Below, piece by piece: positions 1 through 14,307 of a DNA stretch of 64,000 nt (its first letter is position 1; each line of letters opens with the position of its first letter). Source of the stretch: Pseudorasbora parva. Lineage: Eukaryota; Chordata; Actinopteri; Cypriniformes; Gobionidae. The stretch covers positions 50,373,605 through 50,437,604 of the forward strand of contig NC_090175.1 of NCBI RefSeq assembly GCF_024679245.1, written 5' to 3'. The position numbers and the translations under genes are program-made. Under the pieces are notes generated by a model, which did no database searches, was not told the origin of the DNA, and saw only the letters and a program-made list of their open reading frames with translations.

Positions 1-224
1 AGCATGGATGATTTTCACCTCCAACATAAACTAAGCAATTATTTTTTAAAGATACACATGCATCAGCATTTTTATTTTTATTTTTTTATTTGGGATCTGC
101 AAATGATGCAAGCCAAATTTAAACTTGCATCGCCCGTATAAGCGTCTCTTAGGTAGAACTTTAACATACATTTGTCTTTCACATTGTGATCGGTTCAGTT
201 AGCATACAAAGGAAGAACTCTGTG

Positions 225-674
225 TACTTTTGGAAAAAAGGTTTATTGTGAAATGACTGTGTGAAAATTGGGATGGGGAATATTAGCAGCCTGACCACAG
301 CAATGTCATGTGCCTTTAACACACAGCTGGCGGTGCTGTTGTAACCCTGGATGGGTGGAGAAAGAGGAAACCAACCCTCACTTCATGAGTGGCCTTTTCC
401 TTCTTCCCCGGTCTCCATCCCACTGTGGACAGCCGCCCCGGGCGGAACAAGAAGGCAAGGAGGGTCAACTGCATGACGATGTTACTTCCAAAAAGGTGGG
501 CGAGAGGTGAGAAAAAAAAATGTTTAGGAAAAAAAACAAAAAAACAGAATGGTTTAGAAGTGACATCCCATAGTCCTTTTTATTGATTGGTCTTCAAAAC
601 AGAATGGATGTCCTGACACCATGGGGTCTGCAGATATTTCAGCCTTCTTCACCACTCCCTCAACGGACAGCCTC
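225..674 (-). other. mylz3: mylz3 3' UTR region, possibly interrupted by an intron
   Basis: Downstream of the TAA there are two AATAAA signals on the minus strand, at 584-579 and 247-242. The stretch 468-230 is GC-richer than its surroundings and looks transcribed. It follows a pyrimidine-rich tract ending in ATGCAG at about 469, and a GT follows the stop codon at about 655-650. A separate 3' UTR exon, as I recall for mammalian and avian MLC1/3 genes, is therefore plausible. The exact splice is inferred. Confidence 0.5.
242..247 (-). terminator. Distal polyadenylation signal of mylz3
   Basis: AATAAA on the minus strand after the GC-rich candidate 3' UTR exon. It is the more likely end of the mRNA; the alternative signal at 579-584 lies only 90 nt after the stop. 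Confidence 0.5.
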
Positions 675-5105
<4,431 letters not shown>

Positions 5106-5108
<3 letters not shown>

Positions 5109-5225
5109 GATGTAGTTTTGGGGTGCAGGAGCAGAGGGGCAGAAGTCAAGAAGCCGGAGTCCCAGGAGAGTGGTCCTGAGCCATGGTCGAGCTCCTTCTT
5201 ATTTATGCTATGCTAATGATGTCAC
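5106..5225 (-). promoter_or_regulatory. mylz3 core promoter and 5' UTR
   Basis: On the minus strand a TATA-like CATAAATAAG (5207-5198) predicts a start site at about 5172-5178. A CRE-like TGACATCA (5224-5217) lies just upstream. The Kozak-looking ATG at 5184-5182 falls between TATA box and predicted start, so it is probably not transcribed; if it were, it would encode only 12 codons. Roughly 70 nt of 5' UTR precede the true ATG. Confidence 0.6.
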
Positions 5226-5560
5226 GGGGCGGATCTTGTGACGCTGTGGAACTTCTGTAACTTTCTTAGGTCAAGCTAGAAGGAAGGCTGCTGCTTTCTC
5301 CAGTGTGTGGTGGTATTTTTAGATTATGCTCCAGGCTGCCTGTAAGACCCCTTGGCTTTGGTCAGCATTTTAATTTTTACGCATTATGTCTTTATTTACA
5401 TGGTTTCGGCATATTTTGTATCCCTAGCCAGGGATGATACCGATGTCACCTGTTATGGGCTCTGTGCATGCACTGAAGGCGACTCAGGAAGGCTTTTGAT
5501 TACAGTGTTGATATTTATAACTTGCATATGGTGGTCTCGGCCACTTATGGTTATATGGCA
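5226..5560 (-). promoter_or_regulatory. Proximal upstream region of mylz3 with muscle-type motifs
   Basis: Contains a 9/10 match to the MEF2 consensus (5313-5322, CTAAAAATAC on minus), an E-box CACCTG (5447-5452) and an E-box CATATG (5525-5530). MyoD/MEF2 sites of this kind drive fast myosin light-chain genes. Short motifs like these also occur by chance, so function is inferred from position. Confidence 0.4.
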
Positions 5561-6019
5561 AGCCAGAAAAAACACTCCTCAGAGGCTGTTTCCACAGCAT
5601 GAATGAACATGCACTTTGACCACATTTCTCTCTCAAAATATAACAATTAATTTTTGTTAAAAACAGCAGTATTTGTTTTCTTGTAGTAGAAAACAAATTA
5701 ATTATTTTTATAATGTAATTACGAATAATATGAGCAGTTTTTTGATAGATGTGTTGTTTGAGACCTTCCAATACTTGAAAGTGAAACCAACATTCAAGGT
5801 AAACCCTGGTTGTGTTCAGAAAGTGAATGTGACTTCACCAAATACAACATGATCCTGGGTCAACAATCCAATGAACCGAGGTCTGAGGGACAAATTTATA
5901 GTTTAGGTCAAGTTTAGGCTTACAACCAGGGTTAGGTGATTCAACATCAGTGTTATTCACCGGTCTTTCCCCTCTGATAAGTTTTTGGGCAAGGTTAGGT
6001 TTAGGGGTAGCGATAGGAC
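5561..6019. other. Intergenic stretch upstream of mylz3
   Basis: AT-rich, no coding signal. Contains TTAGGTTTAGGGGTAG-like words common in degenerate cyprinid repeats. Confidence 0.4.
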
Positions 6020-6315
6020 TTAAAGGTGCACTATGTAGGATTTTTGCAGTAAAATATCCAAAAACCACTAGGCCAGTGTTATATATTTTGTTCAGTTGAG
6101 TTCTTAAAATACCCCAAATGTTTCAAACTATTTGTAATCATGATAAAATTAGTATTTTAACCAAGGAACCGGGACGTGTGAGGGCATCGCCTGTTAATTG
6201 CGCCATATCTGCGTTACCCTCAGTTTCCCGTTTTATTATTTTGCAGAAACGCTTTACTCTTACTGCAGTGTGTAACAATTGTCCCAGCAGCCGCCGAGCG
6301 AACACACAGAGTAAC

Positions 6316-8101
6316 GGCTGATTTATACTTCTGCATTGGACCTACACCGTATCCTCTACGCCGCAAGTTACGCGTTGGTTTTTATTTATACTGTTGTCCG
6401 CGTCAATATGCAATTACACATGCAGTGGCCACTAGTGGGCAGTGGCCACATGCCTGTTGATGGTAACCCCCAGTTTCAAGGCAAAAGCTGGAGAAGAAGT
6501 GACTTGTTTACACTGTCATAGCATGCACCCGAAGTATCAGCAATGATGGCAGCAGATAGCGGCTTTTCTTGCACCGAAGTTCAGAGTCCTGCACGGGTCC
6601 ATTTTTGGAGACCCGCCCCCGCCCGTACCCGCAAGGTTTAGCACCAGATCCGACCCGTGACCCGTGAAAATTTCAAAATTAAATCCGTACCCGCCCAGAC
6701 CCGTTAATATTTGGCCCGTTACCCGACCCGTGCCCGCGATAAATCACACACGCTAAAACATTCAAATTAAAATGCTTAATTTTTTTATCCTACACCTCTC
6801 TCAACATCAACAGCGTCATGAATGGGCTAATGAAACAGGCAAAAGTGCCTTTAAAGACTCATTGTCAACAATTTCATATAGCTACTCCACTCACCAGCTT
6901 TACTTTTACTTCATCCATTGCTACTCCTGCAACGCTCGCTCCTTCTGCGCTACGAGAGGTATCAACTAAAGTTTCAATGTCGCAGTGGTGGTGACGTGAT
7001 GGGTCAAATGGTATATCATTGTTGCGTGTATGTGTAATGGTAATTTGGACATAGAAATTGTAATAGCCTACAAAATGTTGGATGGGGGAAGAAGGAGCTG
7101 GGAACCAGCGAACATTTAAAAGACTTAACCAAACAAAACGAAAGTAACGTGAGTAGCCCTTCATGGACATCTCCCATGCGCACACGCATAATAAAACGTA
7201 AACACAACTCAACGTCAAATCCAGGTCTGGCGATCTCTCGTCCTTATATGCTTCCGAGCTCCCTCAGAGGACTCGAGACCGGTGTGGCTCGCAGGTGACG
7301 CTCATTCACAATCACGCCCTGGTCTCTCTCTCTCTCGCTCTCGCGTTCACTTTGCCACAGAAATATTGCACATATTTTTCATCCGCCCATCCGCGCTACT
7401 ACCCGCCCGCACAGAGTTAATTATCCGCCCGCATCCCCGCCCGTGAATTTTATAAATGTCATAATCCACCCGTTTTAGCCACTTTTATGCGGGTACCCGC
7501 GGATACCCGCGGGTACCCGACCCGTTGCAGGACTCTGCCGGAGTTCTATGTAATACAAATGAAGCAAATCTCTAGTTGATTAGTAACATGAGAGGCGATC
7601 TGACACTGAATGCGTTTGTGAAATCATGCAGTGCTCGTGGCCACTGTTTTCAGGTGGCTCGTGCACTGACTAGTGCTATCGATTGCTGTTGCGGAGACTA
7701 TTCCGTTGAAATCACAAAACGAAATGCACCCATTGTGATGTGTCTTCTTGATATACAATCACTGATTAACATCTTTGGTTTTAATGAGAAAATAAATAAG
7801 CTATACACAGCAGATCTATGTATTTATTCCCTAACATAAAGAATCTCCGCCCTACAAAATATTGTGTTATATATAGGATGAATCATTTCTGGACACACTC
7901 CTATCGCAGATTTACTTATTTATTTATAGACCTGAGGGCGGGGTTCTGTCACACCAATCACGGCGCTTGTGGTCTGTGTAGAATTGACACGTTGTTACAT
8001 TTTTGGAGAGGTGCGCATCAGGGTACGTTGTAGGGTACGCGCACAACACAGCCTACGGTGTAGCTACAGCATACCCTCGACCCAGAAGTATAAATTGAGC
8101 T
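6316..8101. mobile_element. Middle-level nested element with GCTGATTTATACTTCTG ends
   Basis: Left end GGCTGATTTATACTTCTGC is mirrored at the right by CCAGAAGTATAAATTGAGCT (one indel). TAACG occurs at both edges (6312-6316 and 8102-8106), consistent with a target duplication. It interrupts the outer element and is itself split by the hAT element at 6582. Confidence 0.65.
6582..7537. mobile_element. Innermost hAT-like element (956 bp)
   Basis: Begins CAGAGTCCTGCACGGGTCC and ends GGGTACCCGACCCGTTGCAG+GACTCTG. CAG...CTG-type inverted ends with an 8-bp target duplication mark hAT elements: CCGAAGTT (6574-6581) and CCGGAGTT (7538-7545), 7 of 8 identical. Subterminal regions are rich in CCCGC/GCGGG words. 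No complete transposase ORF is present. Confidence 0.85.
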
Positions 8102-8488
8102 TAACGTCATATCATTTTTAAACACTCAAATGTGTCTAATATGATAAACAGAGCTGCGTTACCTCATACTCATGACCGGAAAAGTGGAAATGGCGCCGCC
8201 GACTGTGTCCCGTCATAATAAAAGTCCCGCTGCTCACGAGCCGGTTGTTGCACAACAATCGCTCCAGCGGCCTTGCTCAGCTCCACAACACTCAGTCCTG
8301 CTCTGCTTCATACTACAGTTACATTAATAATCACATCCATGAACATAATTTCTGCCAGAGTCCTATCCCTATTCTTTTCCACTGGCTGTGAGGTGAAAAC
8401 CACGTCCCAAGATTCTGCACTCAAACCTGGCGTCATAAAACTACGCCTTTGTTTTAAATAGGTGCCCTTAAAGTTAGTGTAGCTTTAA

Positions 8489-9300
8489 AAAAATATGTTA
8501 ATCCAGGAACATGTCTCATCTGCAAAAACAATATTAAGAGTGGTACTGATAACTGCACTTTGCACCCTATACACTGTATTACTTTTCTCTAGAAATAGTA
8601 TGTGAATTAGACAAAACCTGGACATTGTAGTTGTCAAACACTAGTGGATAAAGTTAATAGTTAATGTGATGACTTACAACTACGGTTACACTTGTGTGAA
8701 CTGACTTCATCCACTAAACTAAATATGACACCAGCTGATTAAATGTCATTGCAAAAATGGCTCAGAGAAGTGAAGTTAGTTCTGAGAAAGACTTGCATCA
8801 TTTGGCTTAATATTCTCCCATGCAGTGAAAACTTGGCATGTGTCCACATACTACATGCTTTTAGGTTAAATAACACATGAATGTCAAATCTGTTGTTTAC
8901 TAAAATATCATTGTGTAACAGCTAAAACAAATGGTCATACATTTAGTCAAGTCACTTATTTATACAGAGATTTTTACAATACAGATTGTTTCAAAGCAGC
9001 TTTGAGTGGTGACAGGAAAACAATGGAGAAAACAGTGATGTCATCATCCAGCTCAGTTTAATTCTCACGTGGTGTGAATGCAGGCAGATCAGCATTTAGT
9101 GTCCCCAACTAAGCAAGCCAAAAGCTAAAGGCGACGGTGGCAATGAATCAAAATTTAGGAGAACAATCACAATATGTTTTTCTGTCTTTCTCGGAGTAAT
9201 ATCATAATTTTTTTGTTTAAATGGATAGTTCACCTCCCCACCCCTTTCTTTATGAGTTTTTCTTTCTTTCTTTCAGTTGAATACAAGAGAAAATATTTTG
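8489..9300. other. Intergenic, mostly without recognisable features
   Basis: No gene seen. Around 8940-9160 the text resembles a widespread fish repeat (GATGTCATCATCCAGCTCAG, TGTCCCCAACTAAGCAAGCC). The rest is AT-rich and featureless to my eye. Confidence 0.35.
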
Positions 9301-9590
9301 AAGAATGTTGGTAACCAGACAGTAGACGGCCAATGATATCCATAGCAGAAAAAAAAAAAAAAAAAAAAAACCCACTTACGGCAATTTGTACATATCTTAC
9401 GAAGTGGCTAATTCATCCGAATTACCTAGCCCTAACTCCTCCCCTAAACCTAACCGTCATGGGGGTTTAGACAAATCGTATGTGCGTATTTTGTACAACC
9501 TCACTCTTCATTAGTCACCTCGTAAAATACATACATATTGGTCGTGAGATAGCGTTGGAACTATCCTTTTTTTTTTTTTTTTACAGTGCA
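9300..9590. repeat. Degenerate interspersed repeat with poly(A)/poly(T) edges
   Basis: Lies between an A-run (9350-9370) and a T-run (9568-9583). Contains CCTAAACCTAACCGTCATGG and TACGAAGTGGCTAATTC, typical words of an abundant cyprinid DNA repeat whose halves are inverted. Confidence 0.5.
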
Positions 9591-10039
9591 TTCAATGCAG
9601 TGTTTTATATTTATATATTTAGCTTCGTTTTCAATTGATATGAGTTGATGATTTGATGTCACACACTAACAGAGAACCAGTGCATGCTCAGACAGAGAAG
9701 TCCACTGTATACATTAATATTTATATGTTTATAACTCCCTCGCATGTGACTTTACAATATCAGGCTTGTTGTGTACTGCATATTTAGTACTGCACTTGTG
9801 ATACTCTTTGGAGCTTGACAGCAGCTTGGGAATTCTGCAGAATAACTCCTTATCCACCAGGTTAATCGTTTGTTTTTCTAAAGGTAAATCATCCGTATGT
9901 GTCTCCAGGCCCCAATTTCACCTTTTGGGAAATGCTATACTGAAAATAAGTTTAAGAGAAATGTATATCTTGGATCCAAGCCTGGGGTCTTCAATAGGAG
10001 GTCTGCAATGGCACAGCAGGGTTTCGCTAAATATTCTTT

Positions 10040-10435
10040 GATCTCATATGATTCATGCTGTCCTTCAGTCATTTAGACTTACTACAAACTACCATTGCAG
10101 AGACATTCCATTCCAGTCTTGAGACATTGACTCTTCTCTCTGAACGCTGCAGAAGTCATGGATCTGCAGACCGCGCCCCAGGGCAGATGAGCTCTATATT
10201 TAGCCATTCTTTTAGGGGGTGTAGAGTTTCTGAGAGGGACGGTAGCACCTCAAGGGTGGTTGACACGTCTTAGCCCCTTACACCCCCATGCTCAAGCTAG
10301 CAAACTCCAGATCGTAAAGCGGCTGCTCGGGTTACGCTGCTCTGTTCTGACATGGGTTCAGTTCCTCAGATGTCTGACACTGCTGGTGCTATTACACTCC
10401 ACATAGAGTGAGACTGACCTCAGATCAGCTGGAAG
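10040..10435. promoter_or_regulatory. Candidate muscle enhancer: unique block with MEF2 site and E-boxes
   Basis: GC-richer, apparently unique block about 5 kb upstream of mylz3. It carries a perfect MEF2 consensus CTATATTTAG (10194-10203) and E-boxes CATATG (10045-10050), CAGATG (10184-10189, 10367-10372) and CAGCTG (10426-10431). Fast light-chain genes are known to use distal MyoD/MEF2 enhancers. Function is inferred; short motifs can occur by chance. Confidence 0.35.
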
Positions 10436-10713
10436 AAACACTGAGGAGTCTAGCGTTTAAAAAAAGCTGTCGTATGGGCCAAGCATTGTCCATCAGCTCT
10501 TGAGAAAGTATGAGCCTTATTTGGATTTGCCAGAGGGGCTCAAGTGAGAGTAAACGACCCCTCAACTCACTGATTTTTAGAAGGGAAACATAGTGGGCTA
10601 CAAAAGACTGGTGAAAAAAAGCACTGGTGAAAAATGCTCTTTTACATTTTGATTACAAATTATATTTGCATTTTTAAATTAAATCATCCCCTTTTGATGA
10701 TTACGTTCTAAAG

Positions 10714-11128
10714 CAAAGGTCTACAACCCTGCTCCTGGGAAACCACTGTCCTGCAATGTTTATTTCCAACCTGCTTCAGCAAACCTGGGGCCTATTGCAC
10801 GAAACTAGGATAAGGGATTAAGCCTGGATATCTTGGTGATCCTGACTCAATATATCATATACATTATAGTTATTTTTTATCATCATTATCGTTCTAGGTG
10901 TGAGTGTGCCTTCAGGGTACGCTTATACGACAGCGGTGTACTAAATTTTGCATGTAGATAAGTTCACCGAGATATCCCGGCTTATTCCCTTATCCTAGTT
11001 TTGTGCAATAGGCACCTGATTTTGGATTTTCAACAAATGATCCTGAAGATCTTGATTAGCTTCACCTGTCTTTAATTAAGGTTGGAGCTAAACTCTGGAG
11101 GACAGTGGAGTAGGGTTGAAGACCTCTG
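10714..11128. mobile_element. hAT-type MITE with perfect 8-bp target duplication
   Basis: Left end CAAAGGTCTACAACCCTGCT, right end (reverse complement) CAGAGGTCTTCAACCCTACT, 19 of 22 bases alike. TTCTAAAG is duplicated exactly at 10706-10713 and 11129-11136. Non-coding. It contains a second element at 10790-11013. Confidence 0.85.
10790..11013. mobile_element. Small MITE nested inside the hAT MITE (224 bp)
   Basis: Ends GCCTATTGCACGAAACTAGG and, inverted at the right, CCTAGTTTTGTGCAATAGGC. Long near-perfect inverted repeats (about 35 nt) with AT-rich centre. Target duplication not certain (ACCTG is a candidate). Confidence 0.8.
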
Positions 11129-11136
11129 TTCTAAAG

Positions 11137-12367
11137 CATCAAAAGCTAAAGTAAATCTAAATTGTTTAGAGTTTTACAAACTTGTTAATTTAGACAAAAG
11201 AGCCTCCACACTCCTCAATCCTCGCGGTGCAATTAGAGAATTGAGATCTACAAGGTGGCCGAGCTCCATCGTTTTTCATGTCATAGGATGAAGAACAGAG
11301 GAATGAGAAAACGAGGAGGTATATTGAGAAACACTCATGTATTCTTTGTGAAGAAAACAAGTACTTTTGAGTGCATAGCAGAAAAGCATGCAAGCTTTGG
11401 GACACACTACTTTGTCATCTTTGTCTTGTCATCACAACAGACTCTGTTGCTTAGTTACATGCATCCCGACAGTTTAAACTGTCGTCAATCATCCACAGTT
11501 TAAATCCTCCACATTCAACTTAATTTCCTACCGTGTGGGAGAGAAATGTAGTAGTACGCTGATATGCCATTTGTAGGCCTTTAATGCAAAGACTTTGCAT
11601 TAAACAAAAGACTTTGTTTGCAATTTAAATATGCATGGCCTACTAAAAAAAGTTGAGATTAAATAATAAATATACTTTTTAATTATGCTAAATATAATTT
11701 TAAATTAAAATGTATGAATTAGTTTACTCAGATATTTCAAGCAAATAAAATGCTTGAGTACAAAATAAAAATCTGCTTTAACTTTAAAATTCCTTAACAT
11801 TTAACTGATTACCTTAACATTTATTTGAGTTGTGTCAATTTATCCGGGTTTACAGTGGGGAGAAAAAAGGGTAAAGCAAACCTTTTGATTCATTCAAACA
11901 AAAAGGAATGTTTGCGTCACAATTGTGGAATGCTGATGGGGTGCATCATAGGTAAATATCTGTAATTGCACCTCTCTTATTACACCATTTGCAAATCATT
12001 TCTTGACTTTCTATCTTATTGATGCCAGTGACAAGTGTGACTTTGAATTATTTATTTATTTTTCTAACAATGTCTATACGGTTTCCTTTGGTTAATTTAA
12101 TGCATCTTTGCTGAATAAATGTATTGATTTTCTTTCAAATTAAATATTACTGACTCCAAACTTTTGAATGGTAGTGTGTACAATTTCAGTATTTAATTTC
12201 CAGTGTGTACAGCAAAAAAGTGAAAGTTTCCATTTCCTTTTATTGACTGGTTTGAAATAAAAAGGCACATCCCATTTGTACAGAATCAGTTTCAATTGTA
12301 GAGGTGCATAGCTCCATCCAGTGGAGACAAACGGTTGTAGCAGTCACTTCTAGAGGCCATGACATTG
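11137..12367. other. Intergenic AT-rich stretch
   Basis: No gene recognised. 12060-12180 ends in CTGACTCCAAACTTTTGAAT+GGTAGTG, the 3' end of repeat family A. The remainder shows nothing distinctive. Confidence 0.4.
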
Positions 12368-12900
12368 TTAAAGGTGCAGTAAGTGATTTCTGAACGCTGT
12401 TGATATTTTAAATCAACCCAAGAAAAACACTACCTTCATTGGCTCTCCCTTAAAATGCACGAACACACAATGTCTCTTTCACAACTCAAGCAAAGCAAAG
12501 TAATGCTTTAAATGACAGTCAAAACTGCTCTGTAAGTTAACATAACAATAACAGCATTTCTTGGTTCTGTTAAACATAGCAAAACCAATGTTACTCATGT
12601 ATGGACCAGAAACAACAACCTCTGTATCCATTTTCAGGCCTAAGGTCACTCCAGAGCAGGAAAGCTTTTCTAATATTAATGCGGGTCCTAAAGCTCTTGC
12701 CCGATCATGATAATCCTGACCTTTTCTCTTTTGTAAGGTTTCTCAGCCATCCCTCTTTCTAGTCTTTCTTCAGATCTCCCTCTTGCTCACTCCCTCTCCT
12801 TCCCCCATTATGAGTGGACACACCCCCTGCTCCTGATTGGCTACAAGTGCATTGTGGAGCTCTGTCTTTGTTTCTCAGAAATCACTTACTACACCTTTAA
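12368..12900. mobile_element. 533-bp MITE with 26-bp terminal inverted repeats
   Basis: Left end TTAAAGGTGCAGTAAGTGAT, right end in reverse complement TTAAAGGTGTAGTAAGTGAT; over 26 bp only one mismatch. Non-coding interior. The TTAA edges suggest either a TTAA target or a TTAA-containing terminus. Confidence 0.85.
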
Positions 12901-14170
12901 TGTGATGTGAAAATGTTAACAGACCAAGATAAAAACGTACTCATTTTCCTTATTTTTATTGCTGTGCAGATGAAAATATTAACAGATTGTTCCACCATTA
13001 AAAAAAAAAAAGAAAAAAAAAAAAAAGAAAATTGTTTTTGCAGCACATCCTCTGATATCACTACTAGAATTATCAAGAAATAAAAAAGACATTACTAATA
13101 CAGAAAGCAAAGCTTTAAAGGAATAAGTTCACCCCAAAATAAAAATCCCATTATTTACTCACCCTAAAGACATACTATAAGTGGTATATGTCTTTCTTTT
13201 AGCTGAACATAATCAGGAGTTATATTAAATAATATCCTGGCTTGTCCCAGATTTGTAAAAGGCATTGAATATAGCAAACCTAGACAAAGATAACAAATTA
13301 TAAGTCTAAAGTGAAAAGTTTTAAAGGAAAAAGTCAGAGGATTTCTATATAAGAGAAGAGGAGCATTGTCATACGTTGGGTCAGAGGTGACATTTCCGAG
13401 TACAGCCCTTGCCAGAAGCCAGTGATCCGTTTATAAAGTTTTATATATGGACATATTTCTTACAAAAACCCAGTTTTGCTTCAGAAAGCATTTATGAACA
13501 CACTGGTCATATGTATTACTGTCACGATGGATGGATGAGCTTTTTTGAGCATCAAAAACTTGGGTACTATTCAATGCCATTAGAAAGCAGGGAAGAGCCA
13601 GGATATTACTTAATATAACTCAGATTGTATTCGGCTGAAAGAAGAAAGTCATAAACCACTGTAGGATGGCTTGAGAGCGAGTAATTCATTGGGTAATCTT
13701 AATTTTTGGGTTAACTATTCCTTTAAGCGAACTGAAAGCATATTGACACTGTATTTTAGTGTTATCTTAAAGCAATCACTTTTGTGCAATTAGTTCACTT
13801 AAAATTTAAAGAGATGTTAAACTTTATCTTGCTGTCATATCAATATATATATTCTAACAAACACATCAAAATAATTCATTATCAATGAGTCTTAGTAATA
13901 CAAATAATACTAACAAACATATACCCATAACATCAAAAATTCACAAATAAATTGTGCAATCTGTTAAGCATATTTAAAAAGCTTCCCATTGTAGTTCCAA
14001 AGAACCCTATATAGCCTAGATTGCATCCAAAGCATGCAGACGCACAAGCAGAGTGAGACAGTACTATTCCACCATCAGAGGACGCGTTCTTCCAGCTCTA
14101 GGAAGCTCAAGCGGAAAAGCTCAGTGATCCGGAACAGTCTGGAATGAGGTACTTTGACGTTAGAAAGGGT
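12901..14170. other. Intergenic between transposons and lancl1 3' end
   Basis: Holds poly(A)-rich 13000-13030. A split interspersed repeat begins AAGGAATAAGTTCACCCC at 13118 and ends GGGTTAACTATTCCTTTAA at 13708-13727; together these are inverted ends of one MITE of about 610 bp. No gene. Confidence 0.45.
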
Positions 14171-14176
14171 TTTATT
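14171..14176 (-). terminator. lancl1 polyadenylation signal
   Basis: AATAAA on the minus strand 55 nt past the stop codon, giving an unusually short 3' UTR of about 75 nt. Longer alternatives further left cannot be excluded. Confidence 0.55.
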
Positions 14177-14230
14177 TGCATAATTAATGTCTGGACAGTC
14201 AAACGTTTAAAATCAGAGGTATAGTTACCT

Positions 14231-14307
14231 TTACAACTCAAAAGCAGGGAACTTGGCTTTAGATGGTTGCAGCAAGTCAACCAGGAAATAAATTGTGCCT
14301 GCCATTC
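14231..14307 (-). CDS. lancl1: lancl1 last coding exon (residues 380-404 and stop)
   Basis: 77 nt after acceptor CTCATGAAG. Encodes GMAGTIYFLVDLLQPSKAKF+PAFEL and TAA at 14233-14231. Confidence 0.94.

Larger units (their letters stand above)
6020..8488. mobile_element. Outer non-autonomous DNA transposon hosting two nested elements
   Basis: Left end TTAAAGGTGCACTATGTAGG; right end in reverse complement TTAAAGCTACACTAAC, so the termini are imperfect inverted repeats. The two halves (6020-6311 and 8107-8488) look like parts of one repeat split by an insertion. I recognise the left end as a very common zebrafish-type repeat. No transposase. Confidence 0.65.

Noticed and set aside
5171..5184. 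Kozak-like ATG (ACCATGG) upstream of mylz3
   Set aside because: It lies between the TATA-like box and the expected start site and would give only 12 codons.
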